A DNA stretch of 64,000 bases from HK1 sp965215295 (GTDB taxonomy: Bacteria; Pseudomonadota; Gammaproteobacteria; HK1). The stretch covers positions 186,001 to 250,000 of the forward strand of contig OZ244045.1 of the NCBI GenBank assembly GCA_965215295.1. Direction: 5' to 3'. Under the pieces are notes generated by a model. The model ran no database searches. It was given only the letters and a program-made list of their open reading frames with translations, and had not been told where the DNA came from. Numbering within the stretch: the first letter of the stretch is position 1; the number at the start of each line of letters is the position of its first letter. Made by a program: the position numbers and the translations under genes. Positions 52,949 to 60,984 of this stretch are shown here, one piece after another.

Positions 52949-54211
52949 GTGGCCGACGACCGCAGTCTCCATGTCGGGTTCGTGCTGCCCAGCCTGTACT
53001 CGGGCGGAGCGGAGCGCTTTTTCCTCAACTTGGCGCGGTCGCTCATCGAGCGAGGGCACCGGGCGGACCTCGTGATCACCCGATTCGCGGGACATTACCG
53101 GGACGCCATTCCGCGTGGATTGCGACTGTATCGCGGACGGCATCCTCGCACCGACAGGGCGTTCTTGCGGGAAGTCCAACGGTCGACGGCAGGAGGCGCG
53201 GAGGACGTCAGGGTCACGGCGCTCGGGGTGAACCCGATCGAGGTCGCGTGGACTTGGCTGGTCCTTGGACGAAAACACCCTGGCATACGGTTCCGGCGCA
53301 AGTGTTCCCTGTATGCTGACGCGCACGTTCTGCACCGTTACCTTCGTACGGCGCGTCCTCAGGTGTTGGTGACGGCGTTGCTGAGCTCCGACGCCGCCGC
53401 GGTCTGCGCGGCGGCGTTGACGGAGCGGGCGGTGCCGACGGTGATCACGGTGCGCAACAATGTCCCTGCCAAGTATCCGCCGGAATGGCGAACCACCGCG
53501 CGGGTGCTCTATCCGCTGGCGGACGCGGTGGTGGCGGTGTCCCGGGGCGTGGGCGAGTCCGTGCGGCAGTCGCTGGGCATGGACGCCGAGCGCATCCACG
53601 TCATCTACAACGGCGTACCCGCCGACCGCATACGCCGGCTGGCGGAAGAAGAGGTGGCGCACCCCTGGTTCGGGAACGGGGAACCGCCGGTAATCCTCTG
53701 TGTGGGGCGCGAGGCGCCCGCCAAGGACTACCCGACCCTCGTGGCGGCGTTCGGGCTCGCGCGCCGCGAGGTGGAAGCCCGGCTGCTCATCCTCGGCTGG
53801 CTCTCTCCACGCTACCGGGCGCGGCTCGGGTCGCTGGCGGCCGGCCATGGCGTGGAGGGGGACGTCGGCTTCGTGGACTTCGACGAGAACCCGTACCGTT
53901 ACATGAGAAGGGCCGGGCTGTTGGCGCTGTCTTCGCGCTGGGAGGGCCTGCCGACGGTGATCCTGGAAGCGCTGGCCTGCGGCACGCCGGTCGTGAGCAC
54001 GGACACTCCCTACGGCCCGCGGGAGATCCTGGGGTGCTGGGGCGAGCTGCCGCCGGTCGGCGACGCGGCGGCCTTGGGGCGGGCGCTGGTCGCGGCGTTG
54101 CGGGGCGAGAGGCCGTCGGAGGCAGCGCTGCGGGCGCGCGCCGCCGATTTTTCAATCGAGAAGGCGGCCGACGCCCATGTCGCGCTGTTCAAGAAGCTGC
54201 TGGCCCGTTAG
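52949..54211 (+). CDS. Family 4 glycosyltransferase A
   Basis: The 420-residue GT-B protein starts with GTG 52949, three bases after copy 3. The N-terminal acceptor domain opens LHVGFVLPSLYSGGAER, with the Gly-rich loop of GT4. The C-terminal donor domain has VGREAPAKDYPTLVAAF and EGLPTVILEALACG (E-x7-E). Its last 250 codons are nearly the same as in the three GT4 genes that follow, whereas the first 160 match only gene B closely. It is cytoplasmic and likely adds one sugar of the surface glycan repeat unit. Confidence 0.87.
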   Translation: MADDRSLHVGFVLPSLYSGGAERFFLNLARSLIERGHRADLVITRFAGHYRDAIPRGLRLYRGRHPRTDRAFLREVQRSTAGGAEDVRVTALGVNPIEVAWTWLVLGRKHPGIRFRRKCSLYADAHVLHRYLRTARPQVLVTALLSSDAAAVCAAALTERAVPTVITVRNNVPAKYPPEWRTTARVLYPLADAVVAVSRGVGESVRQSLGMDAERIHVIYNGVPADRIRRLAEEEVAHPWFGNGEPPVILCVGREAPAKDYPTLVAAFGLARREVEARLLILGWLSPRYRARLGSLAAGHGVEGDVGFVDFDENPYRYMRRAGLLALSSRWEGLPTVILEALACGTPVVSTDTPYGPREILGCWGELPPVGDAAALGRALVAALRGERPSEAALRARAADFSIEKAADAHVALFKKLLAR

Positions 54212-54227
54212 AACGGTGGCGTGACCG

Positions 54228-55490
54228 GTGGCCGACGACGGCAGTCTCCATATCGGGTTCGTGCTGCCCAGCCTGCGCTCGGGCGGGGCGGAGCGCGTTG
54301 TCCTCAACCTGGCGCAGTCGCTCATCGAGCGCGGGCACCGAGTGGACCTCGTGATCCCCCGGTTCGCGGGACATTACCGGGACGCCATTCCGCGTGGACT
54401 GCGACTGTATCGCGGACGGCTTCCTCACACCGACAGGGCGTTCTTGCGGGAAGTCCAGCGGTCGACGGCGGGAGGCGCGGAGGCCGTCAGGGTCACGGCG
54501 CTCGGGGTGAACCCGATCGGGGTCGCGTGGGCCTGGCTGGTCCTTGCACGAAAATTCCCTGGAGTACGGGTCCGGCGCAAGCGTTCCCTGTATGCTGCCG
54601 CGCACATTCTGCACCGTTACCTTCGTACGGCGCGTCCTCAGGTGCTGGTGACGGCACTGCCGAGTTCCGACGCCGCCGCGGTCTGCGCGGCGGAGCTGAC
54701 GGAGCGGGCGGTGCCGACGGTGATCACGGTGCACAACAACGTCCCTGCCGACTATGCGCCGCAATGGCGGACCGCCGCGCGGGTGCTCTATCCGCTGGCG
54801 GACGCGGTGGTGGCGGTGTCCCGGGGCGTGGGTGAGTCCGTGCGGCAGTCGCTGGGCGTGGACGCCGAGCGCATCCACGCCATCCACAACGGCGTACCCG
54901 CCGACCGTATACGCCGGCTGGCGGAGGAAGAGGTGGCGCACCCCTGGTTCGGGCAAGGCGAACCGCCGGTAGTCCTCAGCGTGGGGCGCGAGGCGCCCGC
55001 CAAGGACTACCCGACCCTCGTGGCGGCGTTCGGGCTCGCGCGCCGCGAGGTGGAAGCCCGGCTGCTCATCCTCGGTCGGCTCTCGCCGCGCTACCGGGCG
55101 CGGCTCGGGTCGCTGGCGGCCGGCCATGGCGTGGAGGGGGACCTCGGCTTCGTGGACTTCGACGAGAACCCGTACCGTTACATGAGAAGGGCGGGGCTGT
55201 TGGCGCTGTCTTCGCGCTGGGAGGGCCTGCCGACGGTGATCCTGGAAGCGCTGGCCTGCGGCACGCCGGTCGTGAGCACGGACACTCCCTACGGCCCGCG
55301 GGAGGTCCTGGGGTGCTGGGGCGAGCTGCCGCCGGTCGGGGACGCGGCGGCGCTGGGGCGGGCGCTGGTCGCGGCGTTGCGGGGCGAGAGGCCGTCGGAG
55401 GCGGCGCTGCGGGCGCGCGCCGCCGATTTTTCAGTCGAGAAGGCGGCCGACACCTATGTCGCGCTGTTCAAGAAGCTGCTGGCCCGTTAG
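54228..55490 (+). CDS. Family 4 glycosyltransferase B
   Basis: This 420-residue paralogue of gene A starts at GTG 54228, 17 bp after it, with the same leader (GTGACCGGTGGCCGACGACG). Similarity to A runs the whole length, with most changes in the acceptor domain (residues about 90-140). The donor domain has VGREAPAKDYPTL and the E-x7-E motif. A tandem duplication with A is clear. The sugar specificity is not predictable. Confidence 0.87.
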   Translation: MADDGSLHIGFVLPSLRSGGAERVVLNLAQSLIERGHRVDLVIPRFAGHYRDAIPRGLRLYRGRLPHTDRAFLREVQRSTAGGAEAVRVTALGVNPIGVAWAWLVLARKFPGVRVRRKRSLYAAAHILHRYLRTARPQVLVTALPSSDAAAVCAAELTERAVPTVITVHNNVPADYAPQWRTAARVLYPLADAVVAVSRGVGESVRQSLGVDAERIHAIHNGVPADRIRRLAEEEVAHPWFGQGEPPVVLSVGREAPAKDYPTLVAAFGLARREVEARLLILGRLSPRYRARLGSLAAGHGVEGDLGFVDFDENPYRYMRRAGLLALSSRWEGLPTVILEALACGTPVVSTDTPYGPREVLGCWGELPPVGDAAALGRALVAALRGERPSEAALRARAADFSVEKAADTYVALFKKLLAR

Positions 55491-55503
55491 AACGGCCGAA
55501 GCG

Positions 55504-56847
55504 ATGACACCGGAAGATCCGGACAGGCCACCCGGCCCGCGTGCGCCCGGCGTACAGGATGCGGCCGTGGTGTTCGCGACCGGGGTCGGAAAGGTCGTTT
55601 TCGGCCTTGCGATCCAGAGTCTCCTGGCCTGGACGCTGCTGCCGGAAGGGCGTGGCAGCTTTGCCGTGTGCGTCGTGTTCGCGTCTGTTCTCGCCGTGCT
55701 CTTCACGCCGGGCGCACGACAGGGGGCGCAGTATTTCGTCATGGTAAAGCAGGCGACCGTCTCGGAAGGGGTCGGCGCCGCGTTGGCGATCTGCCTCGTC
55801 GGAGGGACCCTGGCGCTCGCGGTAGCCGTGCCGTTCGTCCACAGCGAGATGGCCTTCTTTCAGCAGGCGGACAGACACACCTTCTATCTGGCGCTTGCCC
55901 TGGTTCCCGTCATGGCGTTCGCGGGCGCCATGGAGCATCAGCTCGTCGCGCTCCGGCGCTTCGGACACCTCGCGGCGTTCTCCCTGCTGCACGTTGCCGT
56001 GAACGCCCTGGTTCTCCTGATCCTCGTTTGGATCGGGAGGCTCGACGTGGACGGCGCCGTCGCCGCGGTCGCCGCCGCCCATGGCTGCACGATAGCCCTG
56101 TGCGTGTGGTACCTGCGGCGCCATTACGGGCTGGTTGCGGCGAATCCGTTCCGCGCCGTCTCCGCCCGGATCGTCAGCTACGGTTTGCGATTCCATCCCG
56201 CCAGCATCGGCGGCGCAATGGACATGCACGCGGGCGTTCTCGTTCTGGGCCTCTTCGCGAGCCAGGCGGAAATCGGCCTGTTCGCTACCGCGTCCGCTCT
56301 CATGTTCCGATTGCGAATGGTCTCCGACGCGGTCGGCAACGCCCTGTTGCCGCGCATCGCGGGTAGCGGCCGACCGGAATTGACGACGTTCTGCCTGCGC
56401 GCCGTCTTGTTCACCACCTTGGCCGCGGTCCTCGCCATGCTGGCGATCAGCACACCGCTGGTTCGGCTCCTGTTCTCCGATTCCTTCGTGCCGGCGGTCC
56501 CGCTGCTGTGGATCATCGCCCCGGGGGTCCTCTCCTGTGCCTGTGCCGGCATATTCGAAACCTACTTCAAGGGTATCGACCGCCCGGGCGTCTGTTCCTG
56601 GGCCGTGTCCCTGGGGCTGGTGGTGAATCTCGTTGCCGTTCCGGCGCTCTATCCGGTAGTCGGCCACGACGCCGCGGCCTGGGGGTTGACGCTGGGCATG
56701 GTGTGCCGATTCATCTTTCTGGCGGCTGTTTTTGTCGGAGCGACGCGAATGCACTGGCTCTCGATCTGGTCGCCGCGGCACGGCGACCTGGTCTTCGCTT
56801 GGCGGGCGTTCCGCACCGTGCTCGACAGCGGCAAGCGAGCTTGGTAA
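55504..56847 (+). CDS. Wzx-type polysaccharide flippase
   Basis: The 447-residue protein is an MOP-superfamily (COG2244) flippase with about 12 membrane helices after a short Pro-rich cytoplasmic start. EGRGSFAVCVVF and the paired helices around GAMDMHAGVLVLGLF are typical, as are the long helices toward the C-terminus. It would move undecaprenyl-linked glycan units across the inner membrane to the polymerase/ligase. ATG 55504 is chosen; the in-frame opening from 55456 overlaps gene B. It sits in the middle of the GT4 genes. Confidence 0.87.
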   Translation: MTPEDPDRPPGPRAPGVQDAAVVFATGVGKVVFGLAIQSLLAWTLLPEGRGSFAVCVVFASVLAVLFTPGARQGAQYFVMVKQATVSEGVGAALAICLVGGTLALAVAVPFVHSEMAFFQQADRHTFYLALALVPVMAFAGAMEHQLVALRRFGHLAAFSLLHVAVNALVLLILVWIGRLDVDGAVAAVAAAHGCTIALCVWYLRRHYGLVAANPFRAVSARIVSYGLRFHPASIGGAMDMHAGVLVLGLFASQAEIGLFATASALMFRLRMVSDAVGNALLPRIAGSGRPELTTFCLRAVLFTTLAAVLAMLAISTPLVRLLFSDSFVPAVPLLWIIAPGVLSCACAGIFETYFKGIDRPGVCSWAVSLGLVVNLVAVPALYPVVGHDAAAWGLTLGMVCRFIFLAAVFVGATRMHWLSIWSPRHGDLVFAWRAFRTVLDSGKRAW

Positions 56848-56851
56848 CGGC

Positions 56852-58111
56852 ATGACCGAAAACCGGCTCCACATCGCATTCATGCTCACCAGCCTGAACG
56901 GGGGCGGGGCGGAGCGCATCATGCTCAACCTGGCGCGGTCGCTCATCGAGCGCGGGCACCGGGCGGACCTCGTGGTCCCTCGGTTCGCGGGGGACTACCG
57001 GGCCGCAATCCCCCGCGGGATGCGCATTTACCGGGCGCGGTTTCCGCATACCGACCGGAGGTTCCTGCGCGCGGTCCGGCGCACCGGGGTCGAGGTGGAG
57101 GCGTTGACCATCAATCCCGTCGGCGTCGCACGCGCCTGGCGGCTCCTCGGACGGAGGCATCCCGGGATACCCGTCATACGCGGCCGAGGCCTGCGCTCGA
57201 TCTATCCCTATGCCGAGGTGCTGGCCCGGTACATTCGCGAGGTCGGCCCCGACCTGGTGGTGTCGGCGTTGCCGGGCGCCAACGCCGCCGCGGTCTGCGC
57301 GGCGGCGTTGACGGAGCGGGCGGCGCCGACGGTGATCACGGTGCACAGCAACGTCCCTGCCAACTATGCGCCGCAATGGCGGACCACCGCGCGGGTGCTC
57401 TATCCGCTGGCGGACGCGGTGGTGGCGGTGTCCCGGGGCGTGGGCGAGTCCGTGCGGCAGTCGCTGGGCATGGACGCCGAGCGCATCCACGTCATCTACA
57501 ACGGCGTACCCGCCGACCGCATACGCCGGCTGGCGGAAGAAGAGGTGGCGCACCCCTGGTTCGGGAACGGGGAACCGCCGGTAATCCTCTGTGTGGGGCG
57601 CGAGGCGCCCGCCAAGGACTACCCGACCCTCGTGACGGCGTTCGGGCTCGCGCGCCGCGAGGTGGAAGCCCGGCTGCTCATCCTCGGTCCGCTCTCGCCG
57701 CGCTACCGGGCGCGGCTCGGGTCGCTGGCGGCCGGCCATGGCGTGGAGGGGGACCTCGGCTTCGTGGACTTCGACGAGAACCCGTACCGTTACATGAGAA
57801 GGGCGGGGCTGTTGGCGCTGTCTTCGCGCTGGGAGGGCCTGCCGACGGTGATCCTGGAAGCGCTGGCCTGCGGCACGCCGGTCGTGAGCACGGACACTCC
57901 CTACGGCCCGCGGGAGGTCCTGGGGTGCTGGGGCGAGCTGCCGCCGGTCGGGGACGCGGCGGCGCTGGGGCGGGCGCTGGTCGCGGTGTTGCGGGGCGAG
58001 AGGCCGTTGGAGGCAGCGCTGCGGGCGCGCGCTGCCGACTTCTCCGCCGAGAAGGCGGTCGACGCCTATGTCGCGCTGTTCGACAAGCTGGCCACCGGCC
58101 GCGCGCGATGA
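56852..58111 (+). CDS. Family 4 glycosyltransferase C
   Basis: The 419-residue GT4 protein begins LHIAFMLTSLNGGGAER, the form also found in the two truncated scars, so the scars derive from a gene of this type. The acceptor domain differs from A and B (residues 60-140) and resembles D. The donor domain is nearly identical to the others: VGREAPAKDYPTL and EGLPTVILEALACG. It starts four bases after the flippase and its stop overlaps the start of D (ATGA). Confidence 0.87.
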   Translation: MTENRLHIAFMLTSLNGGGAERIMLNLARSLIERGHRADLVVPRFAGDYRAAIPRGMRIYRARFPHTDRRFLRAVRRTGVEVEALTINPVGVARAWRLLGRRHPGIPVIRGRGLRSIYPYAEVLARYIREVGPDLVVSALPGANAAAVCAAALTERAAPTVITVHSNVPANYAPQWRTTARVLYPLADAVVAVSRGVGESVRQSLGMDAERIHVIYNGVPADRIRRLAEEEVAHPWFGNGEPPVILCVGREAPAKDYPTLVTAFGLARREVEARLLILGPLSPRYRARLGSLAAGHGVEGDLGFVDFDENPYRYMRRAGLLALSSRWEGLPTVILEALACGTPVVSTDTPYGPREVLGCWGELPPVGDAAALGRALVAVLRGERPLEAALRARAADFSAEKAVDAYVALFDKLATGRAR

Positions 58112-59376
58112 GGCCGAACAAGCTCCACATCGCCTTCGCGCTGACCAGCCTGAACGGGGGCGGGGCGGAGCGCAACATGCTCAATCTGGCGCGGTCGCTC
58201 ATCGAGCGCGGGCACCGGGCGGACCTCGTGATCCCCCGGTTCGGGGGAGACTACCGGTCGGACATTCCCCGCGCGATGCGTGTTTATCGGGCGCGGCTTC
58301 CGCATACCGACCGGAAGTTCCTGCGCGCGGTCCGGCGCACCGGGGTCGAGGTGGAGGCGTTGACCGTCAACCCCGTCGGCGTCGCCCGTGCCTGGCGGGT
58401 TCTCGATCGGCGGCTTCCCGACCTGTCCGGCAAGCGCAGGCATCGCGTCTATGCGTATGCGTACATGACGGCAAGGTACATTCGCGAGGTCGGCCCCGAC
58501 CTGGTGGTGGCGGCGTTGCCGGGCGCCAACGCCGCCGCGGTCTGCGCGGCGGAGCTGACGGACCGGGCGGCGCCGACGGTGATCACGGTGCGCAACAACG
58601 TCCCTGCCGACTATGCGCCGCAATGGCGGGCCATCGCGCAGGCGCTCTATCCGCTGGCGGACGCGGTGGTGGCGGTGTCCCGGGGCGCGGGTGAATCCGT
58701 GCGGCGGTCCTTGGGCGTGGACGCCGAACGCATTCACGCCATCCACAACGGCGTACCCGCCGACCGTATACGCCGGCTGGCGGAGGAAGAGGTGGCGCAC
58801 CCCTGGTTCGAGCAGGGAGAGCCGCCGGTGATCCTCGGCGTGGGGCGCGAGGGGCCCGCCAAGGACTACCCGACCCTCGTGGCGGCGTTCGGGCTCGCGC
58901 GCCGCGAGGTGGAAGCCCGGCTGCTCATCCTCGGTCGGCTCTCGCCGCGCTATCGGGCGCGGCTCGGGTCGCTGGCGGCCGGCCATGGCGTGGAGGGGGA
59001 CCTCGGCTTCGTGGACTTCGACGAGAACCCGTACCGTTACATGAGAAGAGCCGGGCTGTTGGCGCTGTCTTCGCGCTGGGAGGGCCTGCCGACGGTGATC
59101 CTGGAGGCGCTGGCGTGCGGCACACCGGTCGTGAGCACGGACACTCCCTACGGCCCGCGGGAGATCCTGGGGTGCTGGGGCGAGCTGCCACCGGTCGGCG
59201 ACGCGGCGGCCTTGGGGCGGGCGCTGGTCGCGGCGCTGCGGGGCGAGAGGCCGTCGGAGGCAGCGCTGCGGGCGCGCGCCGCCGATTTTTCAATGGAGAA
59301 GGCGGTCGACGCCTATGCCGCGCTGTTCGAGAGGCTGGTGCGGGAGCGCCGAGACGCCACGGAACTCGTCAGGTAG
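58108..59376 (+). CDS. Family 4 glycosyltransferase D
   Basis: The 422-residue protein starts KLHIAFALTSLNGGGAER, overlapping gene C by four bases. Acceptor domain is C-like; the donor domain has VGREGPAKDYPTL and the E-x7-E motif. The C-terminal 15 residues are unique. It is the last gene of the polysaccharide locus; a 373-bp gap follows. Confidence 0.87.
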   Translation: MRPNKLHIAFALTSLNGGGAERNMLNLARSLIERGHRADLVIPRFGGDYRSDIPRAMRVYRARLPHTDRKFLRAVRRTGVEVEALTVNPVGVARAWRVLDRRLPDLSGKRRHRVYAYAYMTARYIREVGPDLVVAALPGANAAAVCAAELTDRAAPTVITVRNNVPADYAPQWRAIAQALYPLADAVVAVSRGAGESVRRSLGVDAERIHAIHNGVPADRIRRLAEEEVAHPWFEQGEPPVILGVGREGPAKDYPTLVAAFGLARREVEARLLILGRLSPRYRARLGSLAAGHGVEGDLGFVDFDENPYRYMRRAGLLALSSRWEGLPTVILEALACGTPVVSTDTPYGPREILGCWGELPPVGDAAALGRALVAALRGERPSEAALRARAADFSMEKAVDAYAALFERLVRERRDATELVR

Positions 59377-59749
59377 CCGCAAGAGCAGACCTGATTGCGC
59401 GTGATCCCCGCCCCGGTCGCGGAGACGAAGGCCGATCGACTCCGGGGGTTCGCCGGAGAGCGCGAAACGGCCGTCAGGCCAGCCGGAAAGCCGTCATGCG
59501 GCCACCCGAACCCGGGCTGATCCGCGCACCAGCTCCCCTGCTGAGCGCCCCGAGCGGACCCGCTCGACCATCCGACGCCGGAACCGCGGCGCGTGCGGCG
59601 GATGGGTCGTCGCCCGAAAGTCCGGGCCAGCGGAGCGTATCGGAGGTTTCGTCTGTCCATTCAACGGAATCGTTGTCAACGATATTGTTGACAACAAATT
59701 GGTTGACCTCCATGATTCAACGAATCTGTTGAACATGGAGATGGCAGCC
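59377..59749. other. Intergenic region with operator-like array at its right end
   Basis: The first 260 bp are ordinary GC-rich sequence with no gene. The last 90 bp turn AT-rich and carry a promoter-like pair and repeated TCAAC-N6-GTTGA palindromes (59661-59733). Confidence 0.7.
59661..59733 (+). promoter_or_regulatory. Operator array overlapping a sigma-70-type promoter
   Basis: Three copies of the palindrome TCAAC-N6-GTTGA stand here: 59661-59676 (last base T), 59676-59691 and 59717-59732, with a lone GTTGAC half-site at 59702. The middle copy extends to 9-bp arms (GTTGTCAAC, GTTGACAAC; 59672-59695) and the last to TTCAAC/GTTGAA (59716-59733). TTGACA at 59688-59693 is a perfect -35 box, 17 bases from CATGAT at 59711-59716. 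The operators therefore cover the -35 box and the region just after the -10 box, as in a repressed promoter. No regulator gene is next to it in the window. Confidence 0.7.
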
Positions 59750-60973
59750 ATGAAATCATCCACCGGCCGCTGGGTAAGCGGCGACGACTTCTTCGACCGT
59801 GAACGCGAGCTGCGGCTACTGGAATCGCGGGTTCGTGACGGCAACCACGTGCTCCTGACCGGGCAGCGGCGGATGGGCAAAACCAGCGTTGCCCGAGAGC
59901 TGGGTCGGCGGCTTGAATCTCGAGGGTGGACCTCGGTCTTCGCCGATGTCGAGGGAGCGACCTGCCCGGAGGACGCGATCGCCGACATCGCCGAGGCGGT
60001 GCACCCGGTCCGCTCGATATCGGCACGCTTCGCCCACACGATGGGGCGCTGGATCGGCGAGAACGTCGAAGAAATCAGCGCGTCCGAATTTCGCTTGAAG
60101 GTCCGCGCCGGATTGAGTGAAAGCTGGCGGCGTCACGGAAGCCAGATAATCGGCGCTTGCGCCGATCACGACCGGCCGGTCCTTCTCGTCATCGACGAGC
60201 TGCCCATATTTCTCATGCGAATGATCCGTGAGGATGGGGGAGCGCGACGCGTCGACGAGTTCCTGAGCTGGCTGCGCGGCGTGTTTCAAGGTCTTGGCGG
60301 CAAATCCCCTGTCCTCATCGTATCCGGCAGCATCGGGCTGGCTCCCCTTGTTCAGAGACACGGCATACCCGACCGAATCAACTACCTCCATCCCTTCCGC
60401 CTTGGGCCTTGGGATCGCAATGCAAGCGTCCAGTGTTTCCGACTCCTCGCCGACAGTCACGGACTTCGGACCGACGACGGAGTCGCCGATGCCGTATACG
60501 AAGCGCTCGGCATCGGCATTCCGCATCATGTGCAGTCCTGCTTCGCGCACCTGCAGGATTTTGCAGTGATGCGGAACCTCGATCGCGTGACGACGGAGGA
60601 TGTCCGCGAGGTTTATCGGACCGAGCTTCTCGGGCCTTCCGGCCAGAGCGACCTCGCGCACTATGAGACCCGTCTCGGGAACGCCCTGGACGGAGACAGC
60701 TACCGGATTGCCTTGGAGATTCTCGCCGAAGCTGCCACCCGGGACGTGTTTACGGGTCGCGCGCGACGCTGCCTCGAACGCTGGTATTCGCCGGTGATCG
60801 AGGAAGCGTCCCGCCATATCGGGGAGGCGCTTGATGTCCTGATACACGACGGCTACCTCGAAGCCGCTGACGATGGCCACCGTTTCCCCTTCCGATTGCT
60901 GAAGGACTGGTGGTCGGCGCGCTTCCGTGACCACCACACTCCCCTTGAAAGCCGCATGTCGGACCAGGATTGA
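59750..60973 (+). CDS. P-loop ATPase (archaeal-ATPase/COG1672-like) with winged-helix C-terminus
   Basis: The 407-residue protein has a Walker A GQRRMGKT (residues 38-45), a Walker B LLVIDEL (Asp149, Glu150) and a sensor-like LIVSGSIGLAPL. A helical C-terminal part around residues 320-390 (FTGRARRCLERW, LIHDGYLEA) looks like a winged helix. The opening DDFFDRERELRLLESRV is the usual start of this AAA-like family. ATG 59750 is chosen because GGAG lies nine bases upstream; ATG codons at 59735 and 59741 are alternatives. The gene is followed after 11 bp by a second ATPase gene. Function is unknown; NTP-driven regulation or defence are possible. Confidence 0.8.
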   Translation: MKSSTGRWVSGDDFFDRERELRLLESRVRDGNHVLLTGQRRMGKTSVARELGRRLESRGWTSVFADVEGATCPEDAIADIAEAVHPVRSISARFAHTMGRWIGENVEEISASEFRLKVRAGLSESWRRHGSQIIGACADHDRPVLLVIDELPIFLMRMIREDGGARRVDEFLSWLRGVFQGLGGKSPVLIVSGSIGLAPLVQRHGIPDRINYLHPFRLGPWDRNASVQCFRLLADSHGLRTDDGVADAVYEALGIGIPHHVQSCFAHLQDFAVMRNLDRVTTEDVREVYRTELLGPSGQSDLAHYETRLGNALDGDSYRIALEILAEAATRDVFTGRARRCLERWYSPVIEEASRHIGEALDVLIHDGYLEAADDGHRFPFRLLKDWWSARFRDHHTPLESRMSDQD

Positions 60974-60984
60974 AGGGGTTCCCG

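Noticed and set aside
59699..59749. TTG 59699 as the start of the first ATPase
   Set aside because: It would place the operators and -10 box inside the coding region and has no ribosome-binding site; ATG 59750 fits better.
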